A stretch of DNA of 7,069 bases from Desulfatitalea sp. (GTDB lineage Bacteria > Desulfobacterota > Desulfobacteria > Desulfobacterales > Desulfosarcinaceae). A program made the position numbers and the translations under genes. Below are positions 1 through 6,025 of the stretch, piece by piece. Below the pieces are notes generated by a model. That model saw only the letters and a list, made by a program, of their open reading frames with translations, made no database searches and had not been told where the DNA came from. Within the stretch, counting starts at the first letter, position 1, and every line of letters starts with the position of its first letter. The DNA lies in contig JABDRH010000006.1 in the NCBI GenBank assembly GCA_013041835.1, positions 1 to 7,069 on the forward strand. Direction: 5' to 3'.

Positions 1-296
1 CCCCCCCCCCCCCTTCGGTTGATCCTTGTAAGAACAAAAACCATCTATCGATAAGATACTATCATTGTGTTAATATGCGAAAAATGAGTGACTGGAAATT
101 CGGCGAAACGGCACGCTAATATGGGAAATAGGGTTTAAAAAGGAAGAAATTGAAGCCTATGTTCAGAGTATAGAGTTCGGAATTAAAACTTTGCCTGCAT
201 GACAGGGAGAAAGTCCGTTTAAGTGCTAACAAACTCTTCCAGCGGATCGCAAAAAGCCGCGCCCGCTGAAGAGCACGCTGGGTGTATGGAGAAATT
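1..296. other. Leader region without a supported gene
   Basis: No convincing gene is visible here. The stretch opens with a run of 13 C, has an AT-rich middle, and ends with a strong hairpin (annotated separately) just before the first gene. A 36-codon open stretch without a normal start codon runs from 92 to 202 on the + strand; it could be the tail of a decayed gene, but nothing in it is recognisable. I see no good promoter for the gene that follows. Confidence 0.5.
224..283 (+). repeat. attC-like hairpin (possible degenerate integron recombination site)
   Basis: Bases 234-245 (CTCTTC, an extra C, AGCGG) pair with 263-273 (CCGCT then GAAGAG), giving an 11-bp stem with one unpaired base at 240. 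Inside, CGC at 248-250 can pair with GCG at 259-261. The stem is flanked by GCTAAC on the left (225-230) and GCTGGGT on the right (277-283), which differs from the integron core consensus GTTRRRY at one position. A stem with an extrahelical base between short cores, just upstream of a small gene, is the architecture of an attC site. Against this, the two outer cores pair poorly with each other, and no integrase gene or second site is visible. It may equally be a simple hairpin. Confidence 0.35.
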
Positions 297-572
297 ATGA
301 ATTTGATACGGCTGTTCTTGATGCTTGTTTTTCTCCTACCGACTTCTGTTCTGGCAAGTATCACCGAAGGTGGAACAGGTATGATCTTCGGTTCGGATCA
401 CGCTTTCTGTTTCACTGCACCTGCGGGGTGGGTCTTGGATAATCAACGCGGTCGAAACCATGATAAAGTCTTCACGTTTCTGGGATTTGAGTTTTATTGG
501 CTTAAAGATCGACCCGGCATTCCTGCCACAACAGTGGTCGCACAATATACAACTTTAAGCAGGGAAAATTGA
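297..572 (+). CDS. Small secreted protein, probably truncated at its C-terminus
   Basis: This encodes 91 residues. Residues 1-20 (MNLIRLFLMLVFLLPTSVLA) are a clear Sec signal peptide with a cleavage site near VLA|SIT. The mature part begins with a stretch rich in Gly, then GSDHAFCFTAPAGWVLDNQ, which resembles a family of uncharacterised periplasmic proteins that I recall being roughly 150-190 residues long. Here the similarity fades after LDNQ and the frame closes soon after, so the gene is probably missing its second half. The ATG at 297 is chosen over an in-frame GTG at 282 because it starts the signal peptide and has GGAG at 288-291, five bases upstream. The stop at 570-572 lies one base before the acetyltransferase ATG, so the two may be cotranslated. 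No function can be assigned. Confidence 0.6.
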   Translation: MNLIRLFLMLVFLLPTSVLASITEGGTGMIFGSDHAFCFTAPAGWVLDNQRGRNHDKVFTFLGFEFYWLKDRPGIPATTVVAQYTTLSREN

Positions 573-573
573 A

Positions 574-1059
574 ATGAATGTTCAAGATGCAAACCTTGCC
601 GATATTCCGGTTTTGGCGAACCACCACTTACAGATGTTTGAAGAAATCTGGGAACAAAAAGGCCTTAGAATAGAATCTTCCAGAGCCAAAGAACTTGAAT
701 TTGCCTACATTGAAAAAATGACTATACAAATACCAGAAGGCGTGTGCAAGGCTTGGGTTATAAAAGATGGCGACCAGATTATTGCCAGTGGCGCTATCAC
801 AATCGCCAGTTTTGTTCCCGTTCCATCCGATGTGAGTCATAACGTTGCGTATTTGCATAGCATTTACACGGAAAAAAACCATCGGCAGAAAAAATGTGCA
901 ACGAAGATAGTTGATAGAGCAATTCAATATTGCCAGGAGAACGGTATTGGTCGCATACTTCTCAATACGAGTGAAGCCGGGAAGCCAATGTATGAAAAAG
1001 CAGGTTTTGTATCTTCGCCAGAGACAATGCGACTATTCATTAATAAAAAAGCCACATAG
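574..1059 (+). CDS. GNAT family N-acetyltransferase
   Basis: A 161-residue protein of normal length for a single-domain GNAT enzyme, which moves an acetyl group from acetyl-CoA to an amine. The acetyl-CoA-binding strand and helix lie at about residues 92-125 (AYLHSIYTEKNHRQKKCATKIV, split here by function: beta strand, pyrophosphate loop, helix). The C-terminal motif is AGKPMYEKAGF near residues 134-145, typical of the fold. In the loop, the family pattern R/Q-x-x-G-x-G/A reads RQKKCA, so the conserved glycine is replaced by lysine; this could weaken CoA binding. An AGGGA lies nine bases before the ATG, inside the end of the preceding gene. Substrate is unknown; close relatives include small-molecule and antibiotic acetyltransferases, but nothing here picks one. 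Confidence 0.82.
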   Translation: MNVQDANLADIPVLANHHLQMFEEIWEQKGLRIESSRAKELEFAYIEKMTIQIPEGVCKAWVIKDGDQIIASGAITIASFVPVPSDVSHNVAYLHSIYTEKNHRQKKCATKIVDRAIQYCQENGIGRILLNTSEAGKPMYEKAGFVSSPETMRLFINKKAT

Positions 1060-1149
1060 CAAGGCCGGTGCACTATTTGAAGCGTATACACGGAATCTTG
1101 CGAACCGTAGGGGGGCTCAACACCTAAAAAAATAGTAAGGGGGCATTCA

Positions 1150-1368
1150 ATGAAAAAAGAAAGAGATATTGAAAAGTCGTACCCGAAAAATGATTTTGTT
1201 GCAAAGTTGAGAAGGCTTGCCGATTCAATTGAGGGTGGTAAAAGATTTGAGATTCAAATAGCAGGTGAACGAATTTATGTTCCTTTAAGGGCGGAATTTA
1301 ATATTGAGCATGAAAGAGAAGGCGGTGAAGAAGAAATAGAATTCCAAATTAAATGGAGGAATGAATAA
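1150..1368 (+). CDS. amphi-Trp domain-containing protein
   Basis: A 72-residue, highly charged protein. It matches the small amphi-Trp domain family: a helix with the LRRLADSIEGG pattern (residues 21-31), then strands FEIQIAGERIYVPL (34-47), an acidic stretch, and a closing strand EEIEFQIKW ending with the family's characteristic near-terminal Trp at residue 69. Members occur in archaea and bacteria and have no settled function; none should be inferred here. The start has a strong AAGGGGG (1137-1143) six bases before the ATG. There is no signal peptide or membrane segment, so it is likely cytoplasmic. It stands alone, 90 bases after the acetyltransferase and 94 bases before the flavoprotein. 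Confidence 0.75.
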   Translation: MKKERDIEKSYPKNDFVAKLRRLADSIEGGKRFEIQIAGERIYVPLRAEFNIEHEREGGEEEIEFQIKWRNE

Positions 1369-1389
1369 CAGAATGAAATTTTCCGGCTC

Positions 1390-1409
1390 ATAAACAAACG
1401 TTGGTTTAT
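1390..1409. promoter_or_regulatory. 20-bp near-perfect palindrome, possible operator
   Basis: ATAAAC-A-AACGTT-G-GTTTAT reads the same on both strands except at one symmetric pair (1396 and 1403). It lies in the gap between the amphi-Trp gene and the flavoprotein gene, 53 bases before the latter's ATG. Its symmetry and size fit a dimeric repressor site such as those of TetR or MarR families, which often control such oxidoreductases, but no regulator gene is nearby. A weak hairpin is the alternative. Confidence 0.3.
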
Positions 1410-1462
1410 TCATCGAATGGATAACCTTCTATGTACTTTCATATCGGAAAGGAAACAAAAAG

Positions 1463-2047
1463 ATGTCTAACAAGATTGCTTTTATTCAGGGTAGCCCACG
1501 TAAAAATGGGAACACGCGTGCGATTACAGCCATCGCCATAGCGTCAGCAAAAGAAGAGGGAGCCAAAGTGACTGAGATTGATGTCACAAATCTTAATTTC
1601 AAGGAACCTGGATGTGTCGGTTGTCAAAAATGTCAACAATCGCAGGAATATGTATGTGCTTTTAACGACGACATTGCAAAAAGTGTCGCGACTCTTCCTG
1701 ATTACAACGTCATTGTTCTGGCTACGCCTCTTTATTGGTGGAGCTATTCAGCGCAACTTAAAATTTACATCGATCGTATGTATTCATTGTCCAAGATATC
1801 TGATCTAGAAAATTATCAATCCCTGCTTGCTGGAAAGACATTGGCGCTTCTTGCTACGGCAGGGGGGCCTTTCGAAGATAATCTGGAGCTTTTGGAATAT
1901 CAGTGGAAAAAACCTGCAAATATGTTGGGATGTTTGTTTGTTTCATGTCTTTTCCCAGACACCACCCAAGAGGCAGGTATGCTTGTCGGTGATCCATCCG
2001 CCGTGGAAAAAGCTAAGGCGTTTGGACGGTCATTAGCTTTGACGTAA
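1463..2047 (+). CDS. Flavodoxin-fold NAD(P)H-dependent oxidoreductase, iron-sulfur flavoprotein-like
   Basis: A 194-residue protein of the NADPH-dependent FMN reductase / iron-sulfur flavoprotein group. The phosphate-binding loop GSPRKNGNT lies at residues 10-18, and the second FMN-contact region ATPLYWWSYSAQLK at 87-100. Between them, cysteines 51, 54, 57 and 65 form C-x2-C-x2-C-x7-C, within the spacing known for the [4Fe-4S] cluster of iron-sulfur flavoproteins, followed by the common acidic FNDDI. It likely binds FMN and passes electrons between small carriers in the cytoplasm; the natural partner is unknown. The end is complete. AGGA at 1450-1453 is nine bases before the ATG. The next gene begins 26 bases downstream and may be in the same transcript. 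Confidence 0.85.
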   Translation: MSNKIAFIQGSPRKNGNTRAITAIAIASAKEEGAKVTEIDVTNLNFKEPGCVGCQKCQQSQEYVCAFNDDIAKSVATLPDYNVIVLATPLYWWSYSAQLKIYIDRMYSLSKISDLENYQSLLAGKTLALLATAGGPFEDNLELLEYQWKKPANMLGCLFVSCLFPDTTQEAGMLVGDPSAVEKAKAFGRSLALT

Positions 2048-2073
2048 ACATCAATGATACAAGGGAATTAAAA

Positions 2074-2569
2074 ATGCGGACGATTGGTATAATAGGAGGA
2101 ATTGCTCCTGAATCGACGATCGCGTACTACAGGCTTATTGTTTCATCCTTCCTTCAACAGGAACAAAATGGTAACTATCCACAAATTATCATTAACAGCA
2201 TCAATATGAAAAAGATGCATGACCTGATTGAAGCCAACAAGCTCAATGAAGTTGCTAATTATTTGGTTGTTGAAATAGAAAAGATCGCCAAAGCAGGAGC
2301 CGATTTTGCCATATTGGCATCAAACACGCCACATATCATTTTTGCATGAAAGATATATGGGAGAGTTCGTTAAAGGGATTTTTAGCGATGACACTAAAAC
2401 AGCGTTATTGGAAATTGCGCGCAGGCTTAAAGAGTGCAAAGGCATTGAAGCATTAATTTTGGGGGGTACGGAGCTACCCCTTATCCTTGAAGAAGCAGAT
2501 AGTTCTGACATCCCCTTTCTGGATACAACCCGGATACATGTGCAAGCTGCTATGAAAATGCTATTTTAG
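2074..2569 (+). pseudogene. Aspartate/glutamate racemase-family gene with internal deletion and frameshift
   Basis: The first reading frame (2074-2349) encodes the N-terminal lobe: MRTIGIIGGIAPEST, a middle with INSINMKKMHDLIEANK, and ASNTPHIIF, then stops at 2347-2349. From 2345 the frame shifted by one continues with HERYMGEFVKGIF, LILGGTELPLIL and a normal C-terminal end FLDTTRIHVQAAM, closing at 2567-2569. The two parts sum to about 164 residues, whereas the family is about 230, so roughly 65 residues around the lobe junction are missing in addition to the frameshift. The usual catalytic cysteines of the family (in CNT-H and GCTE) are Ser and Gly here; that variant may belong to the subfamily rather than be damage. 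AGGGA at 2062-2066 precedes the ATG by seven bases. It is very unlikely to make an active enzyme. Confidence 0.8.
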
Positions 2570-2571
2570 GA

Positions 2572-2590
2572 TACAGGCATCAAGCCTGTA
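2572..2590. terminator. Hairpin between converging genes, overlapping the metW stop
   Basis: TACAGGC (2572-2578) pairs with GCCTGTA (2584-2590) around a five-base loop. It sits exactly between the converging racemase remnant and metW, and the metW stop codon (2580-2582) lies in its loop. There is no strong T run on either side, so termination here, in either direction, is plausible but not certain. Confidence 0.4.
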
Positions 2591-3203
2591 ATGTAATGAC
2601 AAATAGCCCGATATGAGACAGCACGTTGGCCATCCTCATGGGATGGCGTTTCATCCAGCGGCCGGCGATCAGGTAGCGCTCTTCGACAATACGGATGTTG
2701 CGCTGGCGGCAGTAGTCGAAAAAGTCCCGGATGGAAAGCACGCGGATATTGGGGGTGTCATACCATTCAAAAGGCAAAGCCGGGGACTTGGGGGCGCGGC
2801 CGCCGAAGAACAGGCCTCGGCGCAACTGCCATTGGGCAAAGTTAGGGAAGCCGACGATACCGTAACGGCCGATGCGCAAGACTTCATTTAAGACCAATTG
2901 AGGATCTTTGACCACCTGCAGGGTCTGGTTGCAAATGACGTAATCGTATGCCCTGTTTGAAAAATCGGCCAGTCCTGCATCCAGGTCACCCTGGTAGACG
3001 TTGAAGCCAAGGGCCAGGCCATCGGCCAGTTGCCGGCCGTCGATGTCCACGCCGGTTCCGCGCACGCGGCGCTTGTCGGCCAATTCCCTGAGCAGGCTGC
3101 AATCCCCGCAGCCCAGGTCGAGCACTGAAACGCCTTCGGGCACCAGGGTGAGAATCACGTCCCGGTCAGTGAGGCTCAGACGATCAACATACTGGCTGTT
3201 CAT
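2580..3203 (-). CDS. metW: Methionine biosynthesis protein MetW
   Basis: A 207-residue protein, the usual MetW length. It has a class I SAM-methyltransferase-like fold: motif I VLDLGCGDCSLL at residues 27-38, the acidic strand end GVDID at 51-55, DYVICNQTLQVV at 87-98, and the MetW hallmark VGFPNFAQWQLR at 117-128. MetW is encoded next to MetX in many proteobacteria and acts with it in acyl-homoserine formation; its own methyltransferase activity is not established. Its ATG overlaps the metX stop as ATGA (3200-3203), and AGGGGGT at 3210-3216 inside the end of metX provides the ribosome site, so translation is probably coupled. In motif I a cysteine follows GCGD where glycine is common. It is the last gene of the operon. 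Confidence 0.93.
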   Translation of the reverse strand: MNSQYVDRLSLTDRDVILTLVPEGVSVLDLGCGDCSLLRELADKRRVRGTGVDIDGRQLADGLALGFNVYQGDLDAGLADFSNRAYDYVICNQTLQVVKDPQLVLNEVLRIGRYGIVGFPNFAQWQLRRGLFFGGRAPKSPALPFEWYDTPNIRVLSIRDFFDYCRQRNIRIVEERYLIAGRWMKRHPMRMANVLSHIGLFVITLQA

Positions 3204-4339
3204 GCGGTCACCCCCTGGTCTGCACCGGTCAGGAATCCGGAAATGATGCGGGTTAGTTTCTCTTCTTCCACGAGAAAAGCATCATGGCCGTATTCCGAGT
3301 CGATTTCGACAAAAGAGGCCGGCTGGCCGTTGGAAAGCATGGCGCGCACCATCTCTTTGGTCTGGCTGGTGGTAAATAGCCAGTCGGTGCTGTAGGAAAC
3401 GAACAGACAACGGGCCGTGACCCGCTCAAAAGCCTCTTTCAAGGGGCCGTAGGAACGGCTGATATCAAAATAGTCCATAGCTTTGGTGATGTACAAATAG
3501 CTGTTGGCGTCGAATCGCCGGGTAAAAGCGCTGCCCTTGTGGTTCAGGTAACTTTCGATGGCGAATTCGGAGGCAAAGTTGAAGCTGAAGCGGTCGGCCG
3601 ACTGCAGGCGTCGGCCGAATTTGGCGTCCAGCACGATCTGAGACAGGTACGTGATGTGGCCCACCATTCGTGCCGTGGCCAACCCCTTCTCCGGTCCCCG
3701 GCCGCCGTATTTGCCCTCTTTCCACTCGGGGTCCCGCGTGATGGCGCTGCGGCCCACGGCGTTGAAGGCGATGGCCTGGGCCGACAGTCGCGGGGCCGAG
3801 GCGATGCATATGGCCGCACGCACCATGTCGGGGTATCGCAAAGCCCACTCGAGGACCTGGAAACCGCCCATCGATCCGCCGGCGATGCAAAAAAGCCGGG
3901 GAATCCGCAAGTGTTCGATGAGCTGCCGCTGGGCGTAGACCATGTCGCCGATGGTGACCACCGGAAAATCAAGCCCGTAAGGCTCGCCGGTCGCCGGGTT
4001 GACGCTGCACGGCCCGGTTGAGCCGTTGCATCCGCCGATGATGTTGGAGCAGATCACCCAGTATCGATCCGTGTTGAAAGCCTTTCCCGGCCCAATCATG
4101 GCGTCCCACCAGCCGTTGCGCCGATCGTGGGGATCGTGGTAGCCGGCCGCGTGGTGGTCCCCCGAAAGCGCGTGGCAGATAAGAATGGCGTTGGACCGGT
4201 CGGCGTTGGGTTCGCCGTAGGTTTCAAAAACAATATCCACCGGTCCCATGGTGTGGCCCGACACCAGAGTCATCGGGGCCTGTGCGCAGGCGAAACGAAA
4301 CGTCTGGGGAGTGATTTTTCCGACTGAGTTGTGATCCAT
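3200..4339 (-). CDS. metX: Homoserine O-acyltransferase MetX (probably O-acetyltransferase)
   Basis: A 379-residue alpha/beta hydrolase that activates homoserine with acetyl-CoA (or succinyl-CoA) in the cytoplasm. The catalytic triad is visible: Ser156 in GGSMGG, Asp319 in STDWLF and His352 in YGHDAFL. Other signatures are HALSGDHH (56-63) and GGCNGSTGP (102-110). The ATG at 4337-4339 is chosen because it gives the standard length and the conserved start VGKITPQTF; the frame stays open further upstream to a TTG at 4435, but that stretch contains an inverted repeat and no family similarity. The Shine-Dalgarno is weak. MetX enzymes cannot be split into acetyl and succinyl users by name alone; the downstream partner being MetY-type favours acetyl. 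It is followed by metW with a four-base overlap. Confidence 0.93.
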   Translation of the reverse strand: MDHNSVGKITPQTFRFACAQAPMTLVSGHTMGPVDIVFETYGEPNADRSNAILICHALSGDHHAAGYHDPHDRRNGWWDAMIGPGKAFNTDRYWVICSNIIGGCNGSTGPCSVNPATGEPYGLDFPVVTIGDMVYAQRQLIEHLRIPRLFCIAGGSMGGFQVLEWALRYPDMVRAAICIASAPRLSAQAIAFNAVGRSAITRDPEWKEGKYGGRGPEKGLATARMVGHITYLSQIVLDAKFGRRLQSADRFSFNFASEFAIESYLNHKGSAFTRRFDANSYLYITKAMDYFDISRSYGPLKEAFERVTARCLFVSYSTDWLFTTSQTKEMVRAMLSNGQPASFVEIDSEYGHDAFLVEEEKLTRIISGFLTGADQGVTA

Positions 4340-4371
4340 GGTGTTCTTGTTAATGAATTGATGCGTTGATT

Positions 4372-4415
4372 TGGATGGGTCGAACCACCGGTCATGCGCC
4401 GCTTCGACCCATCCA
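4372..4415. repeat. 13-bp perfect inverted repeat in the metY-metX gap
   Basis: TGGATGGGTCGAA (4372-4384) pairs perfectly with TTCGACCCATCCA (4403-4415) around an 18-base loop. It occupies the middle of the 103-base gap between the metY stop and the metX start, on the transcribed - strand. No T run follows, so it is not a classic terminator. Possible roles are an RNA processing or stability element that lowers metX relative to metY, a partial attenuator, or a protein-binding site. Confidence 0.6.
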
Positions 4416-4442
4416 CGAATCAGCCGCGTCCGCAAAGCAGGA

Positions 4443-5732
4443 CTACCCGGCCGCTTGTTTCAACGCCTGATCCAGGTCGGCGCGGATGTCTTCGATATCC
4501 TCGATACCCACGCTCAGGCGGATGAAATCGGGGGTGACCCCAGCGGCCAGTTGCTCCGCCTCGCTGAGCTGTTCGTGGGTAGTGGTAGCCGGGTGGATTA
4601 CCAGGCTCTTGGTATCGCCGATGTTGGCCAAGTGGCTGAAAAGACGGCAATTTTCAATAAATTTCACGGCCGCTGCCTTGCCGCCCTTGATGCCAAAACC
4701 TATTAGGGCGCCCTGTCCCTTGGGCAGGTATTTCTCCTTGAGGCTGTATGTGGGTGACGATGGCAGACCCGGGTAGCGTACCCAAGTCACGCCGGGCTGG
4801 GTTTCCAGCCATTGGGCCACTGCCAATGCGTTGTGGCTGTGGCGCTCCATGCGCAGGGCCAGCGTCTCCAGGCCTTGCAGCAGCAGCCAGGCGTTGAATG
4901 GGCTGATGGCGGCGCCCATATCCCGTAACCCCAGTACCCGCGCCCGAACGATGAAAGTTAAGGGACCGAAGGTCTCATAGAATTTTAAGCCATGATAGGC
5001 CGGTTCAGGATCGAGAAAGGCCGGGAAGCGACCCGAGGCGGCCCAGTCGAATTTGCCTGAATCGACGATGACGCCGCCGATGGTGGTGCCGTGGCCGCCG
5101 ATGAATTTGGTGGCCGAGTGCACCACGATGGTGGCGCCGTGCGCTATGGGATGCAACAGGTAGGGCGTGGCAACGGTGTTGTCCACCACAAGGGGAATGC
5201 CGCAGGCCGTGCCGATGGCCGCCAGACGCTCTATGTCCACGATTTCCAGTTTCGGATTGCCCAATGTTTCCACGAAGAAGGCTTTGGTCTTCTCCGAAAC
5301 GGCCTGCTTCCAACCTTGATGGTCCCCGGGTGGAACGAATTTGACCGTGATGCCCAGCCGGGGCAGCGTATGTGCAAAAAGGCTGATGGTGCCCCCGTAT
5401 AGGTCTGTTGAGGCGACAATTTCGTCTCCGGCCTGGGCCAGGGTGCAAATGGTCAGGGTTTCAGCCGCCAGGCCCGAAGCCGTGGCCAATCCCGCCGCAC
5501 CTCCCTCCAAGGCGGCCAGACGCTGCTCGAATACCTCGGTTGTTGGATTCATGATGCGTGTGTAGATGTTGCCGGACCGGCGCAAAGCGAACAAATCGGA
5601 TGCATGTGCGGTGCTGTCAAACAGATAAGACGTCGTCTGGTACAATGGTACCGCCCGCGAGCGGGTGCCGGCCTCTGGGGTGTAACCGCCGTGAATGGCT
5701 TGCGTGGTAAAGCCTTTAAAAAAGTCGCTCAT
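4443..5732 (-). CDS. metY: O-acetylhomoserine aminocarboxypropyltransferase (sulfhydrylase) MetY
   Basis: A 429-residue PLP enzyme of the Cys/Met metabolism family, full length for MetY. It converts O-acetylhomoserine and sulfide to homocysteine, the direct-sulfhydrylation route to methionine. Visible are the N-terminal FTTQAIHGGYTPE, the YTRIMNPTTEVFEQRLAALEGG block (57-78, PLP-phosphate and substrate contacts from the neighbouring subunit), the VVDNTVATPY segment (182-191) with the pyridine-binding Asp184, and SATKFIGGHG with the Schiff-base lysine at 209. The end RLSVGIEDIEDI is typical. The length and N-terminus favour MetY over the shorter MetZ. AAGGAG (5741-5746) is eight bases before the ATG. 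It is the first gene of the operon and lies directly behind a SAM-I riboswitch, so SAM should repress it. Confidence 0.94.
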   Translation of the reverse strand: MSDFFKGFTTQAIHGGYTPEAGTRSRAVPLYQTTSYLFDSTAHASDLFALRRSGNIYTRIMNPTTEVFEQRLAALEGGAAGLATASGLAAETLTICTLAQAGDEIVASTDLYGGTISLFAHTLPRLGITVKFVPPGDHQGWKQAVSEKTKAFFVETLGNPKLEIVDIERLAAIGTACGIPLVVDNTVATPYLLHPIAHGATIVVHSATKFIGGHGTTIGGVIVDSGKFDWAASGRFPAFLDPEPAYHGLKFYETFGPLTFIVRARVLGLRDMGAAISPFNAWLLLQGLETLALRMERHSHNALAVAQWLETQPGVTWVRYPGLPSSPTYSLKEKYLPKGQGALIGFGIKGGKAAAVKFIENCRLFSHLANIGDTKSLVIHPATTTHEQLSEAEQLAAGVTPDFIRLSVGIEDIEDIRADLDQALKQAAG

Positions 5733-5752
5733 GAAATTTGCTCCTTGTCGTC

Positions 5753-5785
5753 AAAAAAAAAACCTCTCACTACTGGAGAGGTCCG
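5753..5785 (-). terminator. Riboswitch-controlled intrinsic terminator upstream of metY
   Basis: On the - strand, ACCTCTC (5776-5782) pairs with GAGAGGT (5762-5768) around a seven-base loop and runs straight into ten T (5753-5762). An alternative partner exists: CGGACCTC (5778-5785) can pair with GAGGTCTG (5805-5812) just 3' of the aptamer, eight pairs with one G-U, which would destroy the terminator. The antiterminator strand abuts the P1 helix of the aptamer and shares base 5812 with it. Confidence 0.9.
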
Positions 5786-5804
5786 ACATGCCATGTTGTC
5801 GTTA

Positions 5805-5900
5805 CAGACCTCATGTTTCCCCATTCGGGCTGGATTTGGCACCTTAATGGACAGGTTGCCGGGCGGTCGTCAGGCCAGATCCCTCGCGCCTCTCAACATG
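5805..5900 (-). ncRNA. SAM-I (S-box) riboswitch aptamer with antiterminator strand
   Basis: Read on the - strand the element begins CATGTTGAGAGGCGCGAGGG and continues with CTGGCC, the invariant GGCAACC (5854-5860), GGTGCCAAATCC, a short CCC/GGG helix, and closes with AACATGAGG. P1 is formed by CATGTT (5895-5900) with AACATG (5812-5817). The order of conserved blocks is that of the SAM-I aptamer, which binds S-adenosylmethionine. With SAM bound, P1 is held and the GAGGTCTG strand (5805-5812) is discouraged from pairing downstream, so the terminator forms. With SAM low, the antiterminator forms and metY-metX-metW is read. It is an OFF switch that closes the loop on methionine and SAM supply. 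Confidence 0.93.
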
Positions 5901-5918
5901 ATTATGTTTATAGCCGCA

Positions 5919-5948
5919 ATTATTATGGCTAAAAAAAAGCGTTGTCAA
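5919..5948 (-). promoter_or_regulatory. Sigma-70 type promoter for the met operon
   Basis: A perfect TTGACA (5943-5948) is followed by an 18-base spacer and AATAAT (5919-5924), which matches TATAAT at five of six positions; CATAAT with a 15-base spacer overlaps it as an alternative. Transcription would start at about 5910, some ten bases before the riboswitch P1 helix, exactly where a riboswitch leader should begin. The spacer holds eight T in a row on this strand. Confidence 0.75.
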
Positions 5949-6025
5949 GTGATGAATTCATAACTGGTGTCCCTATTCCTTATAGATTTTTATGTATTCG
6001 ACCGATCAATTCATCAATAATGCTC

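Noticed and set aside
15..60. A promoter from TTGATC or TTGTAA near the left end
   Set aside because: No matching -10 box occurs at a proper spacing, and no gene starts within 230 bases.
92..202. A 36-codon open stretch on the + strand ending in a KEEIEAYVQSIEF-like peptide
   Set aside because: It has no normal start codon or ribosome site and matches no family I recognise; at most it is the tail of a lost gene.
3465..4021. Long open frames on both strands within metX, and similar ones within metY
   Set aside because: They are overlapped by metX and metY, which have complete catalytic motifs; the others are low-complexity Arg, Gly or Ser-rich translations typical of GC-rich shadow frames.
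4340..4435. Upstream extension of metX to a TTG at 4435
   Set aside because: The extra 32 residues are encoded by the inverted repeat region, are not part of the MetX family, and would make the protein too long.
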